Positions 14,650-22,031 of a stretch of DNA of 22,128 nucleotides are shown here, one piece after another (positions within the stretch are counted from its first letter, which is position 1; every line of letters starts with the position of its first letter). The position numbers and the translations under genes were made by a program. Under the pieces are notes generated by a model that saw only the letters and a program-made list of their open reading frames with translations, ran no database searches and was not told where the DNA came from. The DNA is from CAVHIG01 sp963636105 (GTDB lineage: Bacteria; Bacillota; Clostridia; Peptostreptococcales; Anaerovoracaceae): NCBI GenBank assembly GCA_963636105.1, contig CAVHIG010000030.1:1-22128 (forward strand), given 5' to 3'.

Positions 14650-15454
14650 AAAACTTTTTTCGGCGCCGTTTATACTTTTTATAATATGCGGCACGGTGAT
14701 ACCGCTTTGCGTCATAGCTTTTTACGGTTTTACGGACAGGAGCGGTGCCTTCACTCTTCAGAATATCACGGCTATTGTCACAGCGGAGCACGCGGGAGCG
14801 CTGTGGCTGTCACTGCTTCTTGCGCTTGTGAGTACGGTGATATGCTTTCTTTTGGCCTTTCCGCTGGGGCTTATCCTAAAGGATAGCAGGCTTGGGAGCA
14901 AGGGCTTCCTTGTCTTTGTCTTCATTCTCCCTATGTGGATGAATTTTTTGCTGCGCACGATGGCATGGCAGGTACTGCTCGAAAGAAACGGCGTTATAAA
15001 TCAGCTTTTGAATCTTGTAGGTCTGCCAAAGCTTGCAATCATGAATACAGCGGCCGCGGTGGTACTGGGCATGGTCTATGACTATTTGCCTTTTATGATA
15101 CTTCCTATATACAATGCGCTCATAAAGATTGACAAGCACGTGATAGAGGCTGCCTACGACCTCGGCGCAAGTCGGCTCACGGTTTTGAATAAGATAATTT
15201 TGCCGCTGTGCGTGCCCGGAATCGTAAGCGGCGTGACCATGGTATTTGTGCCATCTCTTACAACCTTTGCTATTTCAAACATGTTGGGCGGTGGCAAGGT
15301 AAACCTTATAGGTAATATTATCGAGCAGGAATTCACGACTGGCTCCAATTGGAATCTGGGCGCTGGACTTTCTCTTGTCATGATGGTATTCATAGTAATC
15401 AGCATGGTATTTATAGAAAAATTTGACAGGAACGGGGAGGGCAATGTCATATGA
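14642..15454 (+). CDS. potB: Spermidine/putrescine ABC transporter permease PotB
   Basis: This 270-residue permease has six likely membrane segments and the cytoplasmic EAA loop EAAYDLGASRLTVLNKIILP, which docks on the ATPase. The N-terminal APFILFIICGTVIPLCVIAFYGF and the segment DYLPFMILPIYNALIKID are typical of PotB/PotH proteins. The ATG lies inside the end of potA (8-base overlap), and the stop overlaps the ATG of potC in ATGA, so these genes are translationally coupled. Confidence 0.93.
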   Translation: MTKKLFSAPFILFIICGTVIPLCVIAFYGFTDRSGAFTLQNITAIVTAEHAGALWLSLLLALVSTVICFLLAFPLGLILKDSRLGSKGFLVFVFILPMWMNFLLRTMAWQVLLERNGVINQLLNLVGLPKLAIMNTAAAVVLGMVYDYLPFMILPIYNALIKIDKHVIEAAYDLGASRLTVLNKIILPLCVPGIVSGVTMVFVPSLTTFAISNMLGGGKVNLIGNIIEQEFTTGSNWNLGAGLSLVMMVFIVISMVFIEKFDRNGEGNVI

Positions 15455-16230
15455 AAAAGCTTTTGAAAACCCTCTACATCTTTCTCATAGTGCTGTTTCT
15501 CTATCTGCCTATAATGGCGCTCATGGTGCTTTCTTTCAATGAGGGCAAGACCATGACAAAGTGGATGGGCTTTTCTCTGAAATGGTATGAGGAAATTTTT
15601 TCGAATCGCATGATTATCGAAGCTCTTGTAAATACGCTCACCATTGCTTTATGGGCGGCGTTAATTGCGACGCTTATCGGCACGGCGGCGTGTATCGGCA
15701 TGAATTCTATGCGCGAGAGGAGTCGCTCAATACTCATGGGATTCAATAATATTCCGTTACTAAATGCTGATATCGTAATAGGTATATCGATTATGCTTTC
15801 GTTTTTGCTCTTTGGCATATCTTTGAATTATGGCACGGTGCTCTTTGCGCATATCACATTCTGTATACCATATGTGATACTTTCAGTAATGCCGAAGTTT
15901 AGACAGCTTGAAAATCACACATATGAGGCCGCTTTGGATTTGGGAGCGACGCCGATGTATGCTTTTTTTAAGATAGTTGTGCCCGATATAATGCCGGGGA
16001 TAATGTCCGGGTTTTTGCTTTCATTTACAATGTCAGCAGATGACTTTGTAATCACTCATTTTACAAGGGGAGCCGGTATAAATACCTTATCCACTCTTAT
16101 ATACAGCCAGGCAAAGGTTGGTGTGCGGCCTTCGCTATATGCGCTTTCAACGATAATATTTGTTGTTGTGCTTATTGTGCTCATCGCTGTGAATGTCCTA
16201 AACTCTCGCAGGGCACGAGCGGGAGCATGA
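15451..16230 (+). CDS. potC: Spermidine/putrescine ABC transporter permease PotC
   Basis: This 259-residue permease is the partner of PotB. It has about six membrane segments, the periplasmic-side stretch LSFNEGKTMTKWMGFSLKWY typical of PotC/PotI, and the EAA loop EAALDLGATPMYAFFKIVVP. The segment FTMSADDFVITHFTRGAG is also characteristic. Translation starts at the ATGA overlap with potB. A 57-base gap with its own ribosome site separates it from potD. Confidence 0.93.
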   Translation: MKKLLKTLYIFLIVLFLYLPIMALMVLSFNEGKTMTKWMGFSLKWYEEIFSNRMIIEALVNTLTIALWAALIATLIGTAACIGMNSMRERSRSILMGFNNIPLLNADIVIGISIMLSFLLFGISLNYGTVLFAHITFCIPYVILSVMPKFRQLENHTYEAALDLGATPMYAFFKIVVPDIMPGIMSGFLLSFTMSADDFVITHFTRGAGINTLSTLIYSQAKVGVRPSLYALSTIIFVVVLIVLIAVNVLNSRRARAGA

Positions 16231-16287
16231 AAAATACGGCAGTTACCGCTGATAAAATACAAATAAAGGAAAGGAAAGAATTTAATT

Positions 16288-17337
16288 ATGAAAAAAGGAT
16301 TGGCTTCGATACTTATTTTGGCACTCCTAATGACCGGTATTTTGACCGGCTGCGGCGGCGATACATCGACAGGAGAAAACGGTACGGTATACATCTATTG
16401 CTTTGGCGACTATATCGACACGGCGCTGATTTCGGATTTCGAGAGTGAGACGGGATATAAGGTGGTTTTGGACACCTTCGATACAAATGAGGAGATGTAT
16501 CCCGTAATTAAAAACAATACGGTACAATATGATGTAATCTGCGTATCCGACTACATGGTTGAAAAGCTTTGCGAGGAAGACCTGCTGGCGGAGATAAATT
16601 TTGATAACATACCGAATATCGAATATTTGATGGACAGCATGGATCAGGTTGTGGATGCCTTTGACCCGGGAATGCTGCATTGCGTGCCTCACACATATGG
16701 CACATATGGCATAATTTACAATACTGAGATGGTAGACAGCGCAGATATGACATCTTGGAATGTGCTTTGGGATGAGAAATATCAGGATCAGATCATCATG
16801 CCAAATTCGATAAGAGAGGCATATATGGTGGCCGCTGAGATCTTGGGATATTCGATAAATACGACATCCGAAGAAGAGATAAGCGCGATGACGGATTTGC
16901 TTATTGAGCAAAAGGGACTTCTGTACGAATATGATAATGACGGCGCAAGAGACACCATGATAGGCGGCTCTGCCGGTATCGCTGTCATAAACTCCGGAGA
17001 CGTGCTGTATGCGCAAGGGTATAATGAGGATCTGGAATTCTTCATTCCGCCGGAGGGCACGGAAATCTGGACAGATTGCTGGGCTATTACAAATACGTCT
17101 GAGAATAAAGAGGGCGCTGAGGCCTGGATAAACTTTATGCTTACAAAGGAAGCCGCGGAGGCAAATTTTGAGTATCTGACATATGCTATACCAAATACTC
17201 AGATTGCTGAGCTGCTTGACAATCCTGTGCTCAGCCCGTCTGAGGAAATCCTTGCAAATAGCGAGACTCTTAAAAATCTCGGAAGCGAGGCAGATTCGCT
17301 TTACAGCACCTACTGGAAAAAGCTTATGAGCAACTAA
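16288..17337 (+). CDS. potD: Polyamine-binding lipoprotein PotD
   Basis: This 349-residue substrate-binding protein has a lipoprotein signal peptide ending in the lipobox LTGC, with the lipidated Cys at residue 22. It should be tethered outside the membrane and deliver polyamine to PotBC. The mature part begins VYIYCFGDYIDTALISDFESETGY, the first strand-helix unit of PotD/PotF proteins. It continues with VPHTYGTYGIIYNTEMV and the late segment DCWAITNTSENKEGAEAWINFML. The ribosome region is a purine-rich AAAGGAAAGGAAAG about nine bases upstream. The terminator that follows closes the five-gene operon. Which polyamine it prefers cannot be read from the sequence. Confidence 0.94.
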   Translation: MKKGLASILILALLMTGILTGCGGDTSTGENGTVYIYCFGDYIDTALISDFESETGYKVVLDTFDTNEEMYPVIKNNTVQYDVICVSDYMVEKLCEEDLLAEINFDNIPNIEYLMDSMDQVVDAFDPGMLHCVPHTYGTYGIIYNTEMVDSADMTSWNVLWDEKYQDQIIMPNSIREAYMVAAEILGYSINTTSEEEISAMTDLLIEQKGLLYEYDNDGARDTMIGGSAGIAVINSGDVLYAQGYNEDLEFFIPPEGTEIWTDCWAITNTSENKEGAEAWINFMLTKEAAEANFEYLTYAIPNTQIAELLDNPVLSPSEEILANSETLKNLGSEADSLYSTYWKKLMSN

Positions 17338-17365
17338 AAGCTTTTTGATTTCAAAAAAGTATAAT

Positions 17366-17414
17366 GAAAAAGATGTGCGTGAAACCGAATTTAAGTTTTG
17401 CGCACATCTTTTTC
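17366..17414 (+). terminator. Terminator of the pot operon
   Basis: GAAAAAGATGTGCG (17366-17379) and CGCACATCTTTTTC (17401-17414) are perfect 14-base complements around a 21-base loop. The T-rich part is inside the right arm. It lies 29 bases after the potD stop. Confidence 0.9.
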
Positions 17415-17425
17415 GCTAATACCAA

Positions 17426-17475
17426 ATGCTTGCTACTTTAATCTTATCTGAAAAGAATGGGTATTGTAGCAAGCA
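17426..17475. repeat. Inverted pair of GTAGCAAGCAT-type motifs between potD and alaS
   Basis: ATGCTTGCTAC (17426-17436) and GTAGCAAGCA (17466-17475) are complementary and separated by 29 bases. The same motif occurs in the leader of the pot operon (12981-12991) and before ruvX (20710-20720). Just after it, 17480-17512 is a purine-rich stretch with AGAAGAGAAT repeated. Confidence 0.55.
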
Positions 17476-17548
17476 AAGGGAAGAGGATAGAAGAGAATAG
17501 AAGAGAATAAGTGAAAAATTCTGAAAAAAGCAAAGTGGAAATGCAATT

Positions 17549-17577
17549 TTTACTTTAAAAAAAAATGAATATATGCT
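17549..17577 (+). promoter_or_regulatory. Promoter for alaS
   Basis: TTTACT (17549-17554) and TATGCT (17572-17577) are separated by 17 bases, in an A-rich context. The resulting leader is about 50 bases, too short for a T-box. Confidence 0.55.
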
Positions 17578-17633
17578 AAAATTAAAAGGTTAGTACACAA
17601 AGTAAAACATTGATTTCGGGAGGAAATTTATAT

Positions 17634-20258
17634 ATGGAAAAACTTGGGTTGAATGAAATTAGAGAACGATTTCTGAGCTTTTATCAAAGCAAGGAGCACT
17701 ACAGACAAAAGAGCTTTTCTCTTATTCCTGAAAAGGGTGATAAGAGTCTGCTTATCATAAACAGCGGTATGGCTCCTCTGAAGCCGTATTTTTCAGGCGC
17801 AGAGGTACCTCCGGCACCTCGTATGACCACCTGCCAAAAGTGCATAAGAACAGGCGACATCGATAATGTAGGCATCACATCAAGGCACGGCACCTTCTTT
17901 GAAATGCTGGGCTCCTTCTCCTTTGGAAATTATTTCAAGGTAGAATCCCTCACATGGGGCTGGGAATTTATCACAAAGGTCATGGAGATGCCTATAGATA
18001 AAATCTGGGCTACCATTTATGAGGATGATGATGAAGCCTATGAAATCTGGACAAAGACAATAGGTATGGATCCGTCACATATTGTAAGGCTTGGAAAAGA
18101 TGACAACTTCTGGGAGATAGGCCTCGGACCATGCGGACCATGCTCAGAAATATATTTTGACAGAGGTCCGGAATACGGCTGCGGCAAGCCTGATTGCAAG
18201 CCGGGCTGCGATTGCGACAGATATATCGAATTCTGGAATCACGTATTCACACAGTTCTCAAAGGAAGAAGACGGAAGCTACAGCAAGCTCGCTCATCCAA
18301 ACATCGATACAGGCATGGGCCTTGAAAGACTCGCATGCATAATGCAAGGCGTGGATTCAATCTTCGATATCGACACAATAAGACACATACTCGATGCTGT
18401 CGTAGCTCTTTGCGGCGTAAAATACGAGGACGGCAAGGCAAAGACAGACGTTTCGATCAGAGTAATCACTGACCATATAAGATCCGCTACATTCATGATA
18501 AGCGACGGAATCATCCCATCAAACGAGGGAAGAGGCTACGTGCTCAGAAGACTCCTGAGAAGAGCTGCAAGACACGGCAAGCTTCTCGGAATCAAGGGAG
18601 CATTCTTGGCTGAGCTCGCTGCAAAGGTTGTAGAAGTATCCGGTGATGCATATCCTGAGCTTGTAGAAAAGCAAAGCTATATCCACAAGATAATTTCAAT
18701 AGAAGAAGAAAAATTTGCGCAGACATTGGACAAGGGCACAGCTATCATCCTTGACTATGTAGAAGATCTTAAAAAGCAGGGCGCAAAGATTCTTGACGGT
18801 AGCAAGGTATTTAAGCTTTATGACACCTTTGGTTTCCCTCTTGAGCTTACGATGGAGATCCTTGCTGAAAACGCTTGCGAAGCAGATATAGACGGCTTCA
18901 ATGCCGCAATGGAAAAGCAGAAGCAGCAGGCGCGTGACGCGAGAAAGAGCAGCGACGAAAACGAAGGCTGGAAAGAAGCCTCGGATGATGAGCTCAGTGA
19001 TGTAGATACGATATTTACAGGATATGAAGGCTTGACAGGTGAGGCTACAGTAGTAGGTATAAGAGCCGAAGGCGGAGCAAAGGAAGTAGGCGAAGCGGAA
19101 ACGGCGCTTGTTGCCCTGGATAAGACTCCGTTTTATGCTACAAGCGGAGGTCAGGCGACAGATATAGGCGTGGTTTACAATAACGATTTTATGGCAACTG
19201 TGCTTGACGTTACAAAGCATCACGGAGTTTTTGCTCATAAAATCAAGGTCGAGAAAGGCACACTGAAAATAGGCGACAAGGTAAATGCGGCAGTTGATGC
19301 AAAAAGAAGAAATGCTACAGCAAGAAACCATACTGCTACGCATCTTCTCCAAAAAGCTCTTCGTGATGTACTTGGAGAGCATGTACATCAGGCCGGCTCA
19401 AATGTTACGGCAGACAGCCTGCGCTTTGACTTTTCACATTTTGAGGCAGTTACAAAGGAAGATCTTGCAAAGGTAGAAAACGCTGTAAATGAGCAGATAT
19501 TGAATTTCCTGCCTGTGACTACGGATGTGATGGCAGCTTCGGAGGCTTCAAAGACCGGAGCAATGGCTCTCTTTGGAGAAAAATACGGTGATGAGGTCAG
19601 AGTCGTATCTATAGGAGATTATTCCAAGGAGCTTTGCGGTGGTACTCATGTAGCAAATTCCGGCCAGATAGGAGCATTTAAAATAATCTCCGAGGGCGGT
19701 GTAGCATCCGGCGTAAGAAGAATTGAGGCGGTTACCGGTAGCGGCATACTCCTCAAAGCAAAAGAGGCAGAGGCTATTTTGGCTCAGGCAGCAGATGCTG
19801 TAAAGACTGCTCCTGCGGGACTTGCTACAAAGCTTACGGCTATGAGTGATGAAATAAAAGCTCTCAAGAAGGAAGTTGAAGATCTTAAGAAGGCATCCAT
19901 GGGAGATGTAGTAGGTGATATGCTTGCTGCGGCTGCTGAGATAAATGGTGTACATCTTATCACAAAAGCCTTCACTGATATGGATATAAATGAGCTCAGA
20001 GGTCTATCCGATGAGATAAAAGCCCGCGCAAAGGGCGTGATTACAGTACTTGCGGCAGATAATGGCGGCAAGGTGACATTCATGGTATCAGTGACGGATG
20101 ATCTTTTGGATAAGGGTTATCATGCCGGAAATATGATAAAGAAGATAGCTGCGGCTGCAGGCGGCGGAGGCGGCGGCAAGGCTGACATGGCTCAAGCTGG
20201 CGCAAAGGATGCAAGCAAGATAAATGATGCCTTTGAAGTAGCGAAAACTCTTCTGTAA
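17634..20258 (+). CDS. alaS: Alanyl-tRNA synthetase
   Basis: This 874-residue enzyme charges tRNA-Ala with alanine. The class-II catalytic core covers about residues 1-240 (RHGTFFEMLGSFSFGNYFK; GLGPCGPCSEIYFDRG; NPNIDTGMGLERL-like HPNIDTGMGLERLACIMQG). The tRNA-recognition region follows. The editing domain has the zinc ligands HTATH (H566, H570) and CGGTH (C668, H672), which remove mischarged serine or glycine. The DHHA1-type C-terminal domain ends with the Gly-rich GGGGGGKADMAQAG. The length is standard. I placed the start at the ATG at 17634, with GGGAGG ten bases upstream, not the in-frame TTG at 17610. An extra Cys-rich CGKPDCKPGCDCDRY lies in the catalytic domain; similar inserts are common in Clostridia. 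It is transcribed alone. Confidence 0.97.
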   Translation: MEKLGLNEIRERFLSFYQSKEHYRQKSFSLIPEKGDKSLLIINSGMAPLKPYFSGAEVPPAPRMTTCQKCIRTGDIDNVGITSRHGTFFEMLGSFSFGNYFKVESLTWGWEFITKVMEMPIDKIWATIYEDDDEAYEIWTKTIGMDPSHIVRLGKDDNFWEIGLGPCGPCSEIYFDRGPEYGCGKPDCKPGCDCDRYIEFWNHVFTQFSKEEDGSYSKLAHPNIDTGMGLERLACIMQGVDSIFDIDTIRHILDAVVALCGVKYEDGKAKTDVSIRVITDHIRSATFMISDGIIPSNEGRGYVLRRLLRRAARHGKLLGIKGAFLAELAAKVVEVSGDAYPELVEKQSYIHKIISIEEEKFAQTLDKGTAIILDYVEDLKKQGAKILDGSKVFKLYDTFGFPLELTMEILAENACEADIDGFNAAMEKQKQQARDARKSSDENEGWKEASDDELSDVDTIFTGYEGLTGEATVVGIRAEGGAKEVGEAETALVALDKTPFYATSGGQATDIGVVYNNDFMATVLDVTKHHGVFAHKIKVEKGTLKIGDKVNAAVDAKRRNATARNHTATHLLQKALRDVLGEHVHQAGSNVTADSLRFDFSHFEAVTKEDLAKVENAVNEQILNFLPVTTDVMAASEASKTGAMALFGEKYGDEVRVVSIGDYSKELCGGTHVANSGQIGAFKIISEGGVASGVRRIEAVTGSGILLKAKEAEAILAQAADAVKTAPAGLATKLTAMSDEIKALKKEVEDLKKASMGDVVGDMLAAAAEINGVHLITKAFTDMDINELRGLSDEIKARAKGVITVLAADNGGKVTFMVSVTDDLLDKGYHAGNMIKKIAAAAGGGGGGKADMAQAGAKDASKINDAFEVAKTLL

Positions 20259-20302
20259 ATCAAAAGCTTTGTTACGTTTTTGTTAAGATTTGACGATAAT
20301 GC

Positions 20303-20331
20303 TTGAAATTACTTGATTCGATGTATACAAT
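20303..20331 (+). promoter_or_regulatory. Promoter for ireB
   Basis: TTGAAA (20303-20308) and TACAAT (20326-20331) are separated by 17 bases, about 38 bases upstream of the ireB ATG. Confidence 0.7.
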
Positions 20332-20369
20332 GTAGGTAATACTTGGCATACAAAGGAGGATTATAGGGA

Positions 20370-20618
20370 ATGGAAAGAAATACAATTTTATTCAATGGAA
20401 TGGAAAAAATTGAGCAGACAACCACCTTAGAGATTTTGACAGCGGTTTACGATGCTTTGGAAGAAAAAGGCTACAATTCTATTGACCAGATGGTAGGCTA
20501 TATTCTTTCCGGAGATCCTTCCTATATTACGGGACACAATAATGCTAGAAATCTTATCAGACGTATCGAAAGAGATGATTTGGTAGAAGAGCTTCTCAGA
20601 GCTTATTTAAAAAAATAA
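20370..20618 (+). CDS. ireB: IreB family regulatory phosphoprotein
   Basis: This 82-residue protein matches the UPF0297/YrzL family, known as IreB in Enterococcus faecalis. There it is a substrate of the PASTA kinase IreK and lowers cephalosporin tolerance. The family stretch ALEEKGYNSIDQMVGYILSGDPSYITGHNNAR(N) is complete, followed by LIRRIERDDLVEELLRAYL. N-terminal threonines (T5 here) could be the phosphorylated residues, by analogy only. AAAGGAGGA lies nine bases upstream of the ATG. The strong terminator right after it suggests that ruvX, the usual partner in this cluster, has its own promoter or depends on read-through. Confidence 0.94.
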   Translation: MERNTILFNGMEKIEQTTTLEILTAVYDALEEKGYNSIDQMVGYILSGDPSYITGHNNARNLIRRIERDDLVEELLRAYLKK

Positions 20619-20641
20619 GAATACAACAACAGTCAATTTTT

Positions 20642-20668
20642 CAGGCGGGCTTAATCCCGCCTGTTTTT
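20642..20668 (+). terminator. Terminator after ireB
   Basis: CAGGCGGG (20642-20649) and CCCGCCTG (20656-20663) form a perfect 8-bp GC-rich stem with a 6-base loop, followed by TTTTT. Confidence 0.95.
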
Positions 20669-20766
20669 CTAAGATAAACTTTTTAATGTCTATATTTTAC
20701 ATATAGCGAGTAGCAAGCATAAGGACTGCTAGCGATATAGAATAGATAGGAGATATGTGGGATAAA

Positions 20767-21225
20767 ATGGGAAAAAAAATAGCACTCGATGTAGGTGATA
20801 AGACCATCGGAGTTGCAGTGAGCGATGATCTGCTTCTTACGGCACAGGGAGTCACTACCATAGAAAGAATCGGAATCCGAAAGGATTGCGGAAAAGTGAT
20901 GGAATATATAAAGCAATATGACTGTGATACAGTTGTAGTAGGCCTACCGAAAAAGCTTGACGGGACAGACAGCCCACAAACCGAGAAGGTCTATGAATTT
21001 AAAAAAATGCTGGAAAATAAGATGAGAAGCTCCGGCATGAGTCATATTCCTATTGTTTTTCAGGACGAAAGGCTCACTACAGCTCAGGCAGAGAGAATAC
21101 TTATCGAGGCTGATCTGAGCCGCAAAAGGCGAAAAGAAGTCATAGATAAGCAGGCAGCGGTACTGATAATGCAAGGCTATCTGGATCACCTCGCTTTTGA
21201 ACGCAAAAACAAAAGCGAGCTATAG
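20767..21225 (+). CDS. ruvX: RuvX/YqgF family nuclease (pre-16S rRNA processing / Holliday junction resolvase-like)
   Basis: This RNase H-fold protein shows the family motifs: IALDVGDKTIGVAVSD with the catalytic Asp at residue 8, VVVGLPKKLDGTDSPQTEKV, QDERLTTAQAE, and KQAAVLIMQGYLD with the last acidic position. Members process the 5' end of 16S rRNA in Escherichia coli and have been proposed as Holliday junction resolvases. I chose the ATG at 20767 (152 residues), which gives the normal family N-terminus. The in-frame ATG at 20755 has AGGAGA only one base away. With 20767 the spacing is 13, so the start is uncertain. The ireB-ruvX order is conserved in Firmicutes. An inverted repeat (CTCGCTTTTG/CAAAAGCGAG) spans its last codons. 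Confidence 0.9.
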   Translation: MGKKIALDVGDKTIGVAVSDDLLLTAQGVTTIERIGIRKDCGKVMEYIKQYDCDTVVVGLPKKLDGTDSPQTEKVYEFKKMLENKMRSSGMSHIPIVFQDERLTTAQAERILIEADLSRKRRKEVIDKQAAVLIMQGYLDHLAFERKNKSEL

Positions 21226-21237
21226 AAATTTATCAGT

Positions 21238-21282
21238 AAAATAACTGCGTTTGAAATTTCTTCGCAGTTATTTTATTTTTTT
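21238..21282 (+). terminator. Terminator after ruvX
   Basis: AAAATAACTGCG (21238-21249) and CGCAGTTATTTT (21263-21274) form a perfect 12-bp stem with a 13-base loop, followed by ATTTTTTTT. Confidence 0.93.
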
Positions 21283-21357
21283 TGTCGTTTTCTAAAAAAT
21301 ATCCCTATAACGGAATAGCGGAATTTATAAGTGAAAAGAAGGGCGTATTTTAGAAGA

Positions 21358-21404
21358 AGTATCTATTCCTAAAATAACAATTTTCGGAATAGATACTATT
21401 TTTT
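21358..21404. terminator. Perfect hairpin between ruvX and the LysM gene
   Basis: AGTATCTATTCC (21358-21369) and GGAATAGATACT (21386-21397) form a 12-bp stem with a 16-base loop. A strong T run follows on the plus strand, and a weaker TTCTTCT follows on the minus strand. It lies 9 bases past the stop of the minus-strand LysM gene, so it probably ends that gene. It may also stop plus-strand read-through. Confidence 0.75.
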
Positions 21405-21406
21405 TA

Positions 21407-21727
21407 TTATGCTGTAGGCACCAAAATAACCTGACCCGGATATATATTGTCTGCGGTGATCTCATTCAACTCACATAAAATATAAACGCATTCTCTCAAA
21501 TCGATATCGTCAGACATATACATATCCGCAATATCCCACAAGGTATCTCCATAGCTTACTGTAAATTCCATATACTTATCTTCATTATCGCTCAAGCCAC
21601 TGGCATCACTAAGACCTAAAAATGAGTTTATAAAAAGAATCCCTATTAACAATATAATTGAAATAAATATTGTAAATCTGAAGCTTGACTTGATTCTATA
21701 TTTTTTACCTGAAAATACAAATTCCAT
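21407..21727 (-). CDS. yneA: YneA-like SOS cell-division inhibitor (membrane anchor plus LysM)
   Basis: This 106-residue protein has a short basic N-terminus, one membrane segment at about residues 18-37, a 15-residue linker, and a LysM domain from about 54 to the end (FTVSYGDTLWDIADMY ... LCELNEITADNIYPGQVILVP). That is the size and layout of Bacillus YneA, which blocks septation during DNA damage. LysM binds peptidoglycan, so the domain should face the cell wall. AGGAGA lies seven bases upstream of the ATG. The promoter carries three LexA-type boxes, which supports the call more strongly than the protein sequence alone. In many Firmicutes yneA lies beside lexA; lexA is not in this window. 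It may instead be a plain LysM protein. Confidence 0.78.
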   Translation of the reverse strand: MEFVFSGKKYRIKSSFRFTIFISIILLIGILFINSFLGLSDASGLSDNEDKYMEFTVSYGDTLWDIADMYMSDDIDLRECVYILCELNEITADNIYPGQVILVPTA

Positions 21728-21766
21728 AACACACTCTCCTATCAGTTATTTTTAAGATGTAATTTG

Positions 21767-21780
21767 TGAACATTTGTTCG
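21767..21780. promoter_or_regulatory. LexA (SOS) box 1
   Basis: TGAACATTTGTTCG contains a perfect GAAC-N4-GTTC core, the Gram-positive LexA consensus. It lies just downstream of the predicted transcription start of the LysM gene. Confidence 0.88.
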
Positions 21781-21788
21781 TTTCTTAA

Positions 21789-21817
21789 ATAATAGCAGAA
21801 TGTATGTTCTTTGTCAA
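21789..21817 (-). promoter_or_regulatory. Near-consensus promoter of the LysM gene
   Basis: On the minus strand, TTGACA (21812-21817) and TATTAT (21789-21794) are separated by exactly 17 bases. LexA box 2 fills the spacer, so LexA binding would directly block RNA polymerase. Confidence 0.9.
21797..21810. promoter_or_regulatory. LexA (SOS) box 2, inside the promoter spacer
   Basis: AGAATGTATGTTCT is a near-palindrome that differs from GAAC-N4-GTTC at one core position. Its centre is 30 bases from that of box 1. Confidence 0.75.
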
Positions 21818-21827
21818 GTATAAAATT

Positions 21828-21841
21828 CAAACATTTGTTCG
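21828..21841. promoter_or_regulatory. LexA (SOS) box 3
   Basis: CAAACATTTGTTCG differs from CGAAC-N4-GTTCG at one position and shares its ATTTGTTCG half with box 1. It lies upstream of the -35 box, 31 bases from box 2. Confidence 0.75.
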
Positions 21842-21936
21842 CTGCGCGGTATGCCTTAAATGCAGCGAGGCGTATGCTCTCTGCGGAAGCATCTCCAAGT
21901 TTTCCATATGTAGCGAGGCCTAAGCTGCCTGAGGGA

Positions 21937-22028
21937 CCATGTGCAAGTCGATTCGGTCCCTCAGGTAGGTGTAGCCGAGCCTCCATGTGCAAGTCGATTC
22001 GGTCCCTCAGGTAGGTGTAGCCGAGCCT
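21937..22028. repeat. Exact 46-bp tandem duplication with hairpin
   Basis: Two identical 46-base units, starting CCATGTGCAAGTCGATTCGG, lie at 21937-21982 and 21983-22028. GGTCCCTCAGG in unit 1 pairs with CCTGAGGGACC at 21928-21938, giving an 11-bp stem. The wider region 21842-22031 shows short related pieces (GCAGCGAGGC, GTAGCGAGGC) and a small ATGCT/AGCAT hairpin, but no supported gene. It separates the SOS promoter from repeat copy 3. Confidence 0.85.
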
Positions 22029-22031
22029 CCA

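Noticed and set aside
17415..17633. T-box riboswitch before alaS
   Set aside because: There is no T-box sequence, specifier loop or terminator pair, and the predicted leader is only about 50 bases.
21705..21992. 95-codon minus-strand open frame over the SOS promoter
   Set aside because: It spans the promoter, all three LexA boxes and the 46-bp tandem repeat, and overlaps the start of the LysM gene in another frame.
21937..22028. CRISPR array
   Set aside because: The two units are directly adjacent with no spacers and there are no cas genes, so it is a tandem duplication.
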